A stretch of DNA of 64,000 nt from Aldrovandia affinis (taxonomy: Eukaryota > Chordata > Actinopteri > Notacanthiformes > Halosauridae). Under the pieces are notes generated by a model, which saw only the letters and a list, made by a program, of their open reading frames with translations, was not told the origin of the DNA and did no database searches. Numbering within the stretch: the first letter of the stretch is position 1; every line of letters begins with the position of its first letter. This document shows positions 13,140 to 26,200 of this stretch, piece after piece. Both the position numbers and the translations under genes were made by a program. The stretch spans positions 1,076,501 to 1,140,500 of the forward strand of contig JAINUG010000179.1 of NCBI GenBank assembly GCA_029706075.1. The letters are read 5' to 3'.

Positions 13140-14040
13140 GATATACAAAGGCTTTGAATATCCCCCAGAGCACCATTAAGTCCATCATGAAGAAATGGAA
13201 ATAATATGGTACTGAGAATTTGGATATAACAGCTTTCCTTCAACACTGAGCATGCGTGTGAAAAGGGCACTTGATAGGGAGGTCATCAAAAGGGAGGCCT
13301 ATGGTAACTCTGAGTTACAGTCTTCTATGGTAGAGATGGGAGAAACTGTCTATGGGACAATAATAGCCTGGGCGCTTCACAAATCTGCGCTTTATGGGAG
13401 GGTGGCAAAAAGAAAACCATTGTTGAAGAAAACTCACATGAAATCTCACCTAGAGTTTGCCAGAAGGCATGTGGGAGACTCTGAAACTAAGTGGAGGAAG
13501 ATTCCATGGTCTCATGAGACCAAGATTGAACTTTTAGGCCTCAACGTTAGGCTCTATGTTTTGTGAAAGCCTAATAATCTCAAGAACACTATCCCTACTG
13601 TGAAACATGGTGGCAGGAGCCTAATACTATGGGAATGCTTGTCTGCTTCAGGGACTGCAAAACCTAGAGGGAAAATGGATGGAGCAAGATATAGACAAAT
13701 TTTGGAAGTATTGTAAATCTGCTGCAGTCTGCAAGAGACCTGGGACTTGGGAAAATATTTATATTCCAGCAGGACAATGACACAAAGCATACAGCAAAAG
13801 ACACATTGGAGTGGTTTAAAAACAAAACAATCATTGTCCTGGGGTGGCCCAGTCAAAGCCTAGACCTCAATCCCGTTGAGAATCTGTGGATAGATTTGCT
13901 GTTCACCAACGGTCCCCATCCAACTTGATGGAACTCGAGCAAATTTGTAAAGAAGAATGGGCGAACATTGCAGTGTCCAGATGTACAAAGCTGGTAGAGA
14001 CTTAGACTCATAGGTGTAATTGCAACTAATGGTGCTTCTA
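13140..14040 (+). pseudogene. mariner/Tc1 transposase pseudogene
   Basis: Recognisable blocks in order are a helix-turn-helix fragment, RKPLLKKTHMKSHLEFARRH, WSHETKIELLG, TVKHGG, QQDND-KHT and [12 protein letters not shown]. The first catalytic Asp has become His (SDE to SHE, near 13513). The second Asp and the final Glu (NPVE) remain. Stops and frame changes occur between blocks. The family differs from the 5.5-kb copy. Confidence 0.85.
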
Positions 14041-14256
14041 GCAAGTATTAAGTCAAGGGGGGGTGAATACTTATGGAATCAATTATTGTCTGTTTTTTTA
14101 TTTGTGATTAATTAAGTTGTTTTTTTATTTGACATTATAGAGTATTTTCTGTTGATCAGTGTTAAGAAATCCCTATGAACTCCATTCTGATTCCATGAAG
14201 TAAGAAAATAAAATGTGAAAAATTCCAAAGCGGTGAATACTTTTTATGCCCACTGT
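13140..14256 (+). mobile_element. mariner/Tc1-type transposon, 5' truncated
   Basis: The right end GGTGAATACTTTTTATGCCC-ACTG is the 'gaatactttttat' terminus common in fish Tc1/mariner families. No matching left terminus precedes 13140, where sequence starts inside the helix-turn-helix coding part (KALNIPQSTIKSIMKKWK). Confidence 0.85.
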
Positions 14257-15983
14257 ACATTTATTCACAAAATTAGACAACATTTTACAAAGTATGTTTG
14301 CTGCAAAAAAATTGTGACACTAAGGTAGTGTGGTGGGCCCCTTGATCGTTTTACATGTGAAAAGTGTTACATCCTGAGGCCTGGATAACACGTCTGATAT
14401 TAAAAAAATAACGGAACACCCCCCTTTCTGTTCTGCAGAAAGCTGAAAACGGGGGGAGAAAACGAAACATGATGAACATTGCAGCCACAGATTATTATAA
14501 GACGCCCTTCTTTTTTGCAATTTCACACTTTTACATCTGCAAAATTTGACAGGATATCTTTGCAATCCAGGAAGAGGACAGTTTTGTGTTCAACCAAAAT
14601 TTGTATCAGTCCTGTCATCTTTAACTAGGCTATCTGTTTAGCCCAATTAAGCGTTTATACAAAAGAAACGGTAATGAGGCAGTTCTAATGCGAGTACCAT
14701 GGATGCAGTGCTTATGGAAACAGCTGCAGGGCATTGACTGATATGGTGGAGCTGGTACTTTAGCAAAGTCACAGTATGCAAGAAAACTTTAACATGGCGT
14801 TAAGGGTTGCTCTGCTTTTTCAGTTTAGTTTTTTTGCCTCGTTGTTGATGGTCTTTCACACTACATTGCTGTTTGCACTCTGAACGTGACCTTATGAAAC
14901 AAGCCGTTACATATCGTGTTACATGTCTCATCACAGGGCTGGCATAGTGCTTGGCAAAAATATTTTTTTAATGAAGTAAGTAAGGAGTGAGTTGTTGTCA
15001 CTTACTTAAGAAATGTTTTATTCCTACAATATGTAGAGTTGGGTAAGATGATCTTAGGGGCTTGTAGGCATTTTGGGGGAATTGTCTACATTGTCTATTC
15101 TAAGCAAATGCTACTGAGAGTTATTCTCTCAAAGTGAGAATAACACGAGGGCCTTCCAAAGAAACAAGGGCTACTGTTGCCTTTAGAATTAGCATTTTTG
15201 TTGAGCAAACCTGCTGCTTCACTCAACCGGAAATCTGTTAGATTGACAGGAAAACAACGGAAACATTCAAATCTGTCAGAAATGACAGGAAATATATACA
15301 GATAGTTGCTGGTGTCAGCAATCATAATATATGTCGTTTATTTCGTTTCAGAAGTAATGCACTGCAGCTTTCACCTGGTCGTCTTAGAGGGCATGAGTTT
15401 TGTTTTCCATTTGCATCCTACTTTGTGTCCCATGCAAATGCCTGCAAGTCGCTCTTCCGCTGGATGCAAATTTAATCATGAGGAAGAAAGGGAAGACAGG
15501 AACTCTGGAAACCAGGATATATTCTGCAGTAAACATATTTTTAAGCAATGATTCTGATACAGGGGTTCATTGATCCTCCAGGGTGTATGTGAAGCCTCAT
15601 CAGGAGATACACAAGTACATATACCAGATTTAAAAGGAAAAATTACTGAGTCACCATTGAGAAGGGGTAGTTAACACCTTGTGATGGGAGGTACGTATGT
15701 CGACCAAAAAAGTTTCAGAACCACTGTTTTGCCCAAGATAACCTTCACTGGCCTATCTCAATCGAGGATCTGTGCTATTTCCTCCTGAAAATGATCCTTC
15801 CTGTATTGCATTGACAGTATGAAGACAGAATTCAGATCGTAGAAGTGCAACCTTTACTTAAAATCGGCAGTAACGGTACTCCTTTTTCCCTTGTCCGGGC
15901 ACTGCCAGTGACTAGACTCGTGTTCTTGTTTTAATTGTCTGTGATTGAATGATGGACTTTCCCCACAATTCGATTTATAATTT
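14257..15983. other. unique DNA, no gene recognised
   Basis: No repeat family or coding signature recognised. Confidence 0.4.
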
Positions 15984-15991
15984 GTCTAGAC

Positions 15992-16196
15992 CAGGGGTGG
16001 GCAATCTTACCCTGTGTGGGCCGGTGTGGGTGCAGGCTTTTGTTCCAACTGAACAGTGACACACCTGATTCCACTAATCAAAGCCCTGATTGAAGACTTT
16101 GATTAGCTGATTAGTCAAATCAGGTGAGCTACTGCTCGGCTGGAACAAAAGCCTGCACCCACACCGGCCCACACAGGGTAAGATTGCCCACCCCTG
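15992..16196. mobile_element. hAT-type foldback MITE
   Basis: 205 bases, almost wholly a foldback. Ends are CAGGGGTGGGCAATCTTACC and its complement. It is flanked by an exact 8-base duplication GTCTAGAC (15984-15991 and 16197-16204). The 8-base TSD, its TCTAGA core and the CAGGGGTG ends are typical of hAT elements. No coding capacity. Confidence 0.93.
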
Positions 16197-16204
16197 GTCT
16201 AGAC

Positions 16205-19200
16205 GGCACATTTTATTTCTGAGGCATAACTAATTCAGTGCATTATGTAAATAATCCAACTCGGGAGCAGGGAAGACATCTGGCCTTATGTCTGTGTAGA
16301 CTTATGTGTTTGTGTCATTGAGTTCCTAACTCATCTTGTATTAAAAAGAACAAATACCCAAATATTCCAAATAGGCGCAGACCGCCCGTACATTGTCCTT
16401 CTGACCTCTGCTCCACTTGTAACATTCTTCTCCCATAGCTAGTGAAGCGCCTGCAATCCCAGAATCCCAGTTGATCTATTAAAGCAGGAAGAGCATGTGC
16501 TTGCAAAATAACATTTGCATGTCTGATGTCCTCAGGTCAAATGAGGTTGTTTCTCTTAACCTATATACAGCTGAAGTGGTCAGTGCCTAGTCTGGTTTCC
16601 ATTGTCAAACCGACAGGCGTTGATATTTGCATTAGGAAAAACACTCAACAGGCCAGCAGGCCAGAAACTTGGCCAGTTGGTTGGCTAAGCTTACCACCTC
16701 TAACTTTTTTTTCTGGATTTGGCTGGTGCTCACTGACCAGGTGCAAATATGCCATGCACCACTGAGGTTTATGGGTAGTATACCATGGGAAACAATGTGT
16801 GTCACTTTCATCATCAGGACTGGTCGGGTCCTTAAGATCAGGTATGGTGCTTCAGTTCATGATCCTGAATACTCCTGCAGACCACTTTGTTATCGCATAT
16901 CCCACGATTGTTGAAATTTATACATCCATTTATGCAACTGTTCAAATACGAACAACGACAATGGAGACGGCATTAGAGATCGATCTGTTAAATCTGGTTC
17001 AAATGAATTTCGAATGAAGGGCATCACACATTAAAGAGTGTTAAAAAAATCCCTCCGTGTTGTAATTTTTTAAACGTTCCTACTTTTTAAAGGTCACATA
17101 TGGTTCAGCTGCTGAGGTGTTCATTAGAGGAAATAACACTTGAAATTGCGTGTTCTCAGCCTTTGTGTTTACCAGGAACCAGACTATCACCAGGCAATAA
17201 TCTTGTTTTAAAGTACCATTTCCGCTCCCTGAGGCTTTTTCTATTGACTGCATCTGAAGCTCAGATCCATTTCTGACTATGGAATAATTCTGAGAGGAAA
17301 CTCTTAAAACCATGCTATTTGTATAGTCGGTACCCAAACACAGAGAAAGTCAGAACCAAGGACCAGTACAGCAATGTTCTTCAGACAAGATGGGGAAAAG
17401 GAAACAATGGTTCTTTCCACATTGCCAGCTACTAGTGTCACTTGTTATGTGCTGTCCTGACATGACAGCGTTCAACTCAGTAATGCTAGAAAACATTTCG
17501 GCTGCCAGTTTCCAAACCAATGGAGAAAATAACCCCCTTTCTACAGAACCAAGAAGCGAGGCAGCATTTCAAAAAAGCCCCAAGCCAGAGATAAAGGTGA
17601 CATTAATGGAAGATGGCAAACCATATCCTGGTCACAAGTTATTCAATGAAGGGTATATCACCCAAGGATATGTGGTTCTCTGCGACTGAGCCATTGACAC
17701 AAAGAACATACTGTTTTAGGACCTGTGTACAGAGAAGTCATTAAAAATATATTCTTCTGTGCTTTCTAGGCATAATTTTGGTATTTAAGAAATGAGGAAC
17801 TAAGCAAAGATGAGAAAAAAGTTGAAAAAGATGTTGAAAGTTAAATTTAGATCATAAACAATTAAAACCTTGGTCATTGGGACATATGAGCCATCATGTA
17901 TCTGAATGTGTGCTTTTCCAAAATGTGTTTATCTCTTTTCTTCATTCTGATGGTGCTTGATAAGTTGTCTTGACTGGTGACCCTCATGCAAGGTTTTGCA
18001 TGTGACACCCATAAGAGACCTTTAGAATGCTGTTACTTTTCCTTTTCAGTGTTAAATAGTGTTTTTCCTTATTTGTCTGATTTTGCATACACAAGACTAA
18101 ACAATGTTTTTGTGATGTTTTTTTATTCATTGTATGATGCAAACATAGATATGAAGCTAACAATAATATAAACAATCTATAACAACTGAAATTTCATTAA
18201 TGTAGAATGTTCTCCAAGATACAATAAAAGTTGTACTTGTATGTTATGTATACATGTTGTACAGCTATGTATATATAGTACACATGTATACATATACAGG
18301 CACACGTTATACAGACATTTCTTAAGCAAAATTATTTAGATCCAGTATTTGATAAATGTAGAATTTTTCTATGTGAAACGTTTGCTGGTCCTTTTTGTAA
18401 ACCATGTACTGACAAACCAGTGGAGCCAGAAGATGTTGTGATCAAAACACCCCTCGGATAGGTGAGAGTGCCTCCATTTCCCCTGAATTGTCGCACCCAA
18501 ACACGTTAATCATTGAGAGAATCAGAAAAGGCCAAGCAGGAATGCAGGGAACTGCATAATTAGTGTAGGAAGATTCATTCACTGTCTGCCTGTTCCCACC
18601 CCAGCTCTCACCATTTCTGTGCACATGTAAACACAGGCAGATGTAGAAAATATAATTTAGCCTTTGATGGAGGTAGCAATTACGATTCAGGAAGGAAATG
18701 CTTTAAAAGCATGAGTGTCTAATCGTGTTCTCACCTGATTAGTCAACCTCGATATAGCTTCATTTCTGAGACAGCGGTGTGTGAGTGCAAGTTTTGCACA
18801 TTCTGTAAACACACAAAACAAACACTATACCAACCACATCAGCAATCATTTAAGGGAACTGAAACTGGCCGTTGGCAATTCAATTCCATTCTCAGTCAAT
18901 GTATACATTGCATTTGCAAGACACAAGTCTTCCCAAGTCACAAGTCATATACACTAAATCACTACTCCCTGGGCTGGGAGAGGCTGCACCATTATTTCAG
19001 TGTATTATATAAAACAGCCACAGAGAAATAAATGCAATTAAACCCCAATTATGTTTGTGTACATGTGTTTATGATGTTAAAAATGAACTGTTTGGCTTTA
19101 ACAAGGAATGACTACAAAACTGAATAAATATAAATATGCTGAGCATGCAACCTACGGAGAGCACTCGTACATTATAAAAGGATGCCATTTTATCACCCCA

Positions 19201-20109
19201 CTGCAAATGGGAAGAGAATACAATTTCAATCTTATGCAAATTGTAGAAAACTAGAAGCAGGTTGTTTATTCTGCGACAAATCTTGTATATCTAGCTGGAA
19301 TGCATTTTAACCAGATTATTGGGTATTTTTTATACCTATGCACCATTATGTTTTTCCTAAATAAAAAACTTGTTGCATACAAATAAAAACAAATTAACCT
19401 CTGTACTAAAATGCATTACTCAAAATTAAGGATTGAGAACATTGTTTTTAGACTGATAAAGGCACAGGATTTGCTTCTGCTTTGAAAATCTTGGAACGTA
19501 TTTGCTTTCATATGGTACCTTCGTTTCAAAGCAAAGCGGAACTGGTTTTAAACCCAGTGACCATAATCACAGCCTTGGGTTACAGTAATGTAGTGGGAAA
19601 GGAATAACATGCTGAAACGTCTCTGAAGTTATTTCCCAAACAGACGCTGTGTATATCCTCTTGCTTTGCCTTTGCCCACAGCTTGTGAAATAAAGACGGG
19701 CTTTACCATTTAGAGGGGTTTCAAATTGTGATGAAACCTGAGATGGACCCATTGAAGGGATCCATATGCTATAACCTCCCCATATTTCGCCAGTTTGTAA
19801 TGTTTATGGAATCTTGGTTAGTGCCCCTCACTGATTGGAAACCAGAGGAATGTCGAATTGTGTTCACTGGCATCATACTCGTGGAAAGAGGAAAGAAAAT
19901 ATTTTGAAATCTCCAAACGAGTGAGCCATGAATGCGTTGATATTGTTTTGCATAGTTAACGCCACACTCGTTTTAAACCATTACAGTTTAAGCAGCGAAT
20001 GAAAGCATATATCACAATTAGACAAAAATGTCATTAATTTATATTGTCAATGTATATATATTCAATATCTGGATTTTAGCCAGCATGTTTTGGACAAAAA
20101 AAAGAAGAA
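16205..20109. other. unique DNA, no gene recognised
   Basis: Mostly AT-rich, with TA-rich palindromic stretches near 18240-18300. A 99-residue frame (17390-17689, plus) matches nothing I know and has no clear splice context. Confidence 0.4.
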
Positions 20110-20129
20110 GCAAAAACTGTCTAAATCTG

Positions 20130-20265
20130 CTGATTAATCCTTTACAATGGGAGAGATCATTGCCTTCTCAGACCCTAGATCTGAACCCAAACAAGTATTT
20201 ATGGGATATTCGGGAACAACGCCTGACACAGTATTGTTCACTTCCATCAACTAAGCATGGCCACA
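20130..20265 (+). pseudogene. Tc1-like transposase fragment
   Basis: Reads SLPSQTLDLNPNKYLWDIREQRL, matching the conserved Tc1 block 'SPDLNPIEHLWD'. The catalytic Glu position is Lys here. No terminal repeats are visible nearby, so this is a decayed fragment. Confidence 0.6.
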
Positions 20266-20269
20266 TTTA

Positions 20270-20972
20270 GTGGCCCAAGACCCTATTAAGTGACTTTACA
20301 TTGCTTTACATTTGCAATTTTTCTGTTCATCAATACAGTATGGCATGATTAAGCATCCTTCAAAGAACAAACAATAATTATAGGAAAGGGTGCTTGAAAA
20401 GAAGAATGATTTGTTCACGTTTCCTGAATAATAACAAATGAAATGACCCCGTTTTATCAGGGTGAATAAAAACAGATGGCTGGCACACTTCCTGTTTCAC
20501 ACAGATCCTTTAATGAAAGGAAATAGGGGGTGCCACACATTGTCCAGGCCCTTCATCCACTCACCACCGCTGTTCACCTGCTAGTGCATGGAGACATGGA
20601 TGTGTGAGACCGTGAAGGTCAGGGCTACACTCAATTTATTCTCTGTATGAGCTAAGCCACGCTAATTTCCAAAAATATATCATTCTGGTGCTCCAGACCT
20701 ATTAGCTGACATGGCTGACAGCTAATTTTAATACACCAGTGACAGCTTACCAAAAGTCATCGCCTATATTCAATCATTTCATAGAGGAGGCACGTTCACA
20801 TGGTTTACTAGCCACCAAAAGTAGCTAGCTACAAAAAATCAAATGTGACGGACAGCAATAGGTGTTCGCTAACATGGTAAAACCTCACTGGGTCGAGCTC
20901 GTGAATATTAGCTCCCCGCCCACTCATCCTGCCTTACAACCATGCTCATAGTCAGAGATGAGAGATAAGGCA
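20270..20972. other. unique DNA, no gene recognised
   Basis: No repeat family or coding signature recognised. Confidence 0.4.
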
Positions 20973-20974
20973 TA

Positions 20975-21680
20975 CAGTGCATCTGGAAAGTATTCACATC
21001 GCTTCACTTTTTCCACATTTTGTTATGTTACAGCCTTATTCCAAAATGGATTAAATTCTTTTTTTTTCTCAAAATTCTACACACAATACCCCATAATGAC
21101 AAAGTGAAAAACGTTTTTTAGAAATTTTAGCAAATGTATTAAAAATAAAAAATGAAAATATCACATGTACATAAGTATTCATGCCGTTTGCTGTGAAAAT
21201 TGAGCTCAGGTGCATCCTGTTTCCATCCTCAACACAATTCTATCTCGGAGGTCTATGGAGAGTTCCTAGGACTTCATGGCTTGGTTTTTACTCTGACATG
21301 CACTGTCAACTGTGGGACCTTACATAGACAGGTGTGTGCCTTTCCAAATCATGTCCAATCAATTGAATTTACCACAGGTGGACTCCAATGAAGTTCTAGA
21401 AACATCTCAAGGATGATCAGTGGAAACAGGATTGCACCTGAGCTCAATTTTGAGTGTCATAGCAAACGGCGTGAATACTTACATATGTACATGTGATATT
21501 TTCGTTTTTTATTTTTAATATATTTGCAAAAATTTCTAAAAAACCTTTTTCACTTTGTCATTATGGGGTATTGTGTGTAGAATTCTGAGAAAAAATGAAT
21601 GTAATCCATTTTGGAATAAAGCTGTAACATAACAAAATGTGGAAAAAGTGAAGCGATGTGAATACTTTCCGGATGCACTG
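20975..21680. mobile_element. Tc1/mariner-type MITE with long inverted repeats
   Basis: 706 bases starting CAGTGCATCTGGAAAGTATT and ending with the complement of CAGTGCATCCGGAAAGTATT, flanked by TA on both sides (20973-20974, 21681-21682). The inverted repeats run about 230 bases (20975-21205 against 21450-21680) with few differences. The core has no transposase, so it must have been mobilised in trans. Confidence 0.93.
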
Positions 21681-21682
21681 TA

Positions 21683-23474
21683 TATCTTTAATCAGGAAAA
21701 AAGGTATTAAGGATACTTTTTTGTACCTCTAAGGTAATTTGCATGTGAAATACAATGACTGTGCAGGACCTTTAAATACGTTGGACCCATTTCAATGAAT
21801 TTCATTCTACATTTCTCTGTATAACTAGAATGAAATAGCAATTGTACTTGAGTAGTGAGACGGTGAGTCTGCAAGGCGTGGCTGCTTTGCAAGCCTTAGG
21901 CATTTAATTTACCTTCACCTGTGTCTAATCAGGAATTGATTGGAATAATTTAAACAGAGATGTGTGAGAGGGATCATGTGCTGTAAGTCAGGGTAAATGT
22001 CGGTGATGTCTCTGCCAGAAAATATTTCATATAAATCCCTTCCTGTCTAGTTATTTTTCTAATGCGAATTGTTGTATGCAAAGCAACAGTTTGGTCTGTT
22101 ACACTCTGGCAGAGGACATAGCTGACAGCTCCCTAATCTTCATGTAAAGTGAGGAAAATGATTTGGATATGGTGAAGCTTTGCTTTGCATACCAGTTTGC
22201 TTTGCATACCAGTTTTCAAATGATTTCCCTAATATACGGTATTTGTTTTGAGGGGGGCGTTTCATATATGCAGCAGCCTAAATTTTACATACACTTGTGC
22301 TCAACCTAGAATGACAGTTCTAATTACCGGGTGTGTAATCTAGTGTTCATGAATATTTCATTTTATTTTGTTATTATGTATATATTTTTTATCTCAGCCT
22401 GATCCTTTTTCCAATATCCAGGACCCCATGCGTGCTTTGTAAAATAATGAACTGTGTCAGCTACTCCACCCCAGGCTACCACCAGCAAACAGTAATCACA
22501 TAATTGCCATATATTTTTCTTGAACTTTTTTGCCCGATAAACAGCAATTGGTCTTTGACAGAGCAGTCAAGTGGTTGACTTTGGCCGCTGGGCTGCACTA
22601 TTTTGGTTTGTTATGCATTTCTTCTGTGGCTGTTCTTAACCGTAAGGCCAGTCAACTTCCCACATTTACAACTAAAACTCTGTTGTACAGAAACTATACC
22701 CTTACAGCTACCACAAGGAGCACTGATGTGTCCAACAAGTAATTAACAGTATTATAGCAAAGAGGCTGTAATAAACAAAAGTATATTGTGTGTGTAGTGA
22801 AATGTCTTGCACAGTGCTGTATAGATTCCATTCCAATGGTGTGAATATATACAACTTTATAAAGTTAATTTTAAACTTTTTGAAACATGAATTATGTGCA
22901 TAAAGAATACATTCATTTAAGATTGACTGCAAGCTGGTTAAACTGCATTCAATTCTCTCACCATTTCAACAGAAACTACTGTCTTGACTGGTGCTATGAG
23001 TAAGATACTATTTTTGGCATACTAGATACATTTGCTTTCACATTCTAATGGAAAAATAGCTACTGATGAGTACTGTCCAAAACATGAATTGCTCATAGTT
23101 ATTTCTTCCCTCATATCTGAACAAGATGTCAATGAAATAATTAAGAGTTGAGACAGAGAGAACAAATGCAGACCAAATGGTCTTCAAGGACAGTAATTGT
23201 CCAGGCCTAGCTTATCGCCTACTTCTATTCTCTGAAATGTCTATTTCCCATAACACTCAACCATGATGATAACACACACATACACACTACTAGGAAGAGG
23301 ATGTTGTATTTGAGACAGTGGAAGAACTGATGCTGGGTACAGCAGAAATGATTTTACATAAAAAAGCTGAGGTTGTGGTTGTCATTTATGCCTGGCTGGC
23401 TCTTCCTCAATCCAAACCTCCATAGGACTTCTTTGCCCAGCTTCCTGTTTAGAATGGCATGCCTCGAGCAAGAA
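21683..23474. other. unique DNA, no gene recognised
   Basis: AT-rich. Contains an 18-base direct duplication TGCTTTGCATACCAGTTT at about 22180-22215. No gene recognised. Confidence 0.4.
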
Positions 23475-23568
23475 TGTTCCCCCTCCTACCATGTATTGAT
23501 GCACATCTTGTAAGTCGCTCTGGATAAGAGCATCTGCTAAATGCTTAAAATGTAAAATGTAAAATGTT
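23475..23568 (+). repeat. SINE/LINE 3' tail with (TAAAATG) end
   Basis: Contains GTAAGTCGCTCTGGATAAGA followed by GCATCTGCTAAATGC, the widespread fish SINE/LINE 3' tail, and ends in repeats of TAAAATG. It matches the complement of 37133-37213 closely, including upstream CTACCATGTATT. Confidence 0.85.
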
Positions 23569-23734
23569 GATGGTACTGGGGAATGAAGACGATGCTCATA
23601 GGGCCCATCACCAGCAAGGGTCACATGAGCTGCAATTCAGAGACGTGATCAAGGTGTAACTCAGTGGGTCCACTTCCTCCATCTGTGGTTATTATTCAAT
23701 GTAGTATCACCATCCCCTTTAAGACTGAATAGCC

Positions 23735-23902
23735 GTCTCTGTGTATTGTTGTATGTACCGTTGACTGTTGTATTGTCTGTAACTATTGTGTAGGCCTACT
23801 GCTGCTACCTTGGCCAGGTCTCTCTTGAAAAAGAGATTTTAATCTCAATGAGACTTCCTGGTTAAATAAAGGTTTTAAAAATAATAATAATAAAATAAAA
23901 GA
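23735..23902 (+). mobile_element. LINE 3' end
   Basis: The block CTTGGCCAGGTCTCTCTTGA, AAAGAGATTTTAATCTCAAT and CCTGGTTAAATAAAGG followed by an A/T-rich tail is the conserved 3' terminus of a common fish LINE. The body is absent (5' truncation). Confidence 0.75.
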
Positions 23903-23909
23903 TGTTGCA

Positions 23910-26133
23910 GCACATTTACATTGGAGGACTTTACAGCTTCTTTTTACATTTGCACAACATGGCTGTTAAAACAGGCATGCCTAACCTGCATTTTGTCAGG
24001 TAAAGTTGTATCATGTGTTAATTGTTTTATGCTTTGTTTAGTTTTTTTATGAAGATTTTCACTTTTGTGGTGGTATGGTTTGTTTGGTACTTTACATTGA
24101 CATACTCATGTGTATTGATTTATTTAGAAACATTGCATTACATCTCAAAAACATTAGGGGCACGGTTAACAATAGTACAGCAAGCATGCCATGTCTCATG
24201 GGTGTGTCTGGTGTGCTTTATTATACAACTTTGGGAATTGTTGAAGTGAGGAAACGGATTAATGGCACAAGATGTTATCTGCTTGACAGTGTTTGTGTAG
24301 TTAGTAGGGAACTGGAGAAAACGTTAGCTATGCAAGTTGTCCTCGATAAGCGTGTCCGCCAAGAATATGAAATGGTACGTAAAGGAGAAATACCAAAGGA
24401 AGTGCATTAATGGAAGCAGTGTGCAATGTCTCTCAGTGATCACATAGAAAGAATAGGACAGGTACCACACTTTCCATAGTAACAGCATCAGGTTTTATAG
24501 TCCCTGAGAAGCATTCTGGTTAAGTCATACATTTTAATTCAACAATCCAGATACTGGAGTATAAATTACAGAGGACAATTACAAGCAGCAAACAATCGTT
24601 TTAAGGAGCGTTTCTGATCCACAGAAGAAAGAAGAAAAGATACATGATATAAACACACATATTTACACAAATAAAGTCATTTGGAACAATAGGTTCACAG
24701 TAAATAAGTACTGCATCAAATAAAGATTTACAAACGCACCCACTGTGGGTCATCTTCACAGAGAGGGAACCTCTGATTGGGAAGACTGTCGCTGCTCTTG
24801 TGAAGCTCTGTTTGGTACAACAGACCTAAAGATTTCATAGTAATGTGTACGAAGTGAAAGAAACAGCTAATACCCTTAGTAAGGGATAAGGGGAAGTCTT
24901 TTCTCCAGCAATGATTTCTGTTGTAAAGTTGAAAATAAAAAATGAACGTAAAACAACTTGTAAGGAAAATCGTTTTTAAACTTTTAGCTGCCTTAGCTAA
25001 ATGTTTAAAGTATCCTTCTGTCAAACTCAGCTGTGCATGTGCTACACACAAAACTTGGGAATATGTACTATGGGATAGACCATGTTCTCATGTTTACCTT
25101 GTAGAGGTATACGCAGTTGAATCTGAGATGAATTTTTTATAAAATGGTAGTTTTGTGATATTCCACTATGTGTCAGAGGACTTCGCAAGAGCAAGCAACA
25201 GTTAATTTGAAAGACGCTGTGCAATTATTTGTTTACAACTTTGAGCAATACACAAAATGAGTAAGATACAATTTCATAAAACAAATTTTGCCATGATTGT
25301 TTCAATGCAATGGAATTAAATATAATAAATTCTAAAGGTGTTCATTTTTTGGGGTGAAGTCTTCCTTTAGCTTTAGCCCAGATTTGAAGCTTTAACAGGC
25401 TTAAATCCTGAGAATTCATTAACTAAAAATACAAAGGGGAAAGTGCTTCATTCTGACATACCTCAGATACAAAAACATCTAAGTGTATATCTATAACTGC
25501 CCGCTGCCAGCTTAAATCATATCCATAATACTGAACTTAAAAAAAATGTAAATAAATCTTCATGTTACAGAATTTTTCCGGAGTCTACTGAAATGTAAAA
25601 AAAAAAAAAACTCAACCTATCCAGAGTATTTTTCCCTAGTCTCTCTAAATGCATTTTTTTAAATTATTGCTATAGACACTTAATCAATCATCCTAAATGG
25701 CTTTCAAGATGTAGAATATTATTATTATGACAATAACAATTTCACGACGCTTGGAAAAAATCCATGAAAAAGCTGGCAAAAAAGGGCATAGAGAAGTGAA
25801 TATACATTCTGTGAGAATTGCAGAAAACATCACAAGCAACATTTACAACATGCCAAGCACATACTAAGCCTGTACAGCGCAAAGTCCCTTCCCACTGGGT
25901 GCTCCACCGGCCCTTGTCTCTCAGGACCGGAGGCACCAGCAGGGGAAGATAATGTGTGTAAACCGAAACGTGAGCCGCACAGCAGCCCCATTTCAAAACC
26001 GACCCGGGCCGGGGCACCGCTATGGCAAAAACACAGCGACCCCCGCGGCCCAAATACGACACGGGTCCCACGCGCTTTTCAGATACCGAGGCGAGACGTG
26101 GGACGGGTATTCCACCGAGGTAGGAGGCCACCG
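23910..26133 (-). other. lfng downstream region, probable 3' UTR plus unique DNA
   Basis: No repeat family was recognised. The part from about 24200 to 26133 is AT-rich and probably includes the lfng 3' UTR. An unrecognised 111-residue open frame on the plus strand (24075-24410) is noted among the findings. The neighbour expected by mammalian synteny (brat1) was not seen. Confidence 0.4.
24217..24222 (-). terminator. candidate lfng poly(A) signal
   Basis: AATAAA on the minus strand. It is the nearest exact copy I found downstream of the lfng stop, about 1.9 kb away, and a second lies at 24119-24124. It would imply a long 3' UTR. A variant signal nearer the stop is also possible. Confidence 0.3.
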
Positions 26134-26200
26134 CTAATAGGTGACCTGGACAGGGCACCAGGGGGTGTCTGGGTACAACAAACAGTGCACAGACTTGAAC
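26134..26200 (-). CDS. lfng: lfng coding exon 8 with stop
   Basis: Completes Arg363 and encodes residues 364-384, [21 protein letters not shown], then TAG at 26134-26136. The two cysteines are those of the conserved C-terminal disulfide region. The acceptor is a C/T-rich tract ending CTCTCTCCAG. The 3' UTR follows toward lower coordinates. Confidence 0.94.

Noticed and set aside
17390-17689. 99-codon plus-strand frame
   Set aside because: No recognisable family or splice context. Kept only as a note because it cannot be told apart from chance.
22180-22215. 18-base direct duplication TGCTTTGCATACCAGTTT with an octamer-like core
   Set aside because: Simple short duplication with no other support for a regulatory role.
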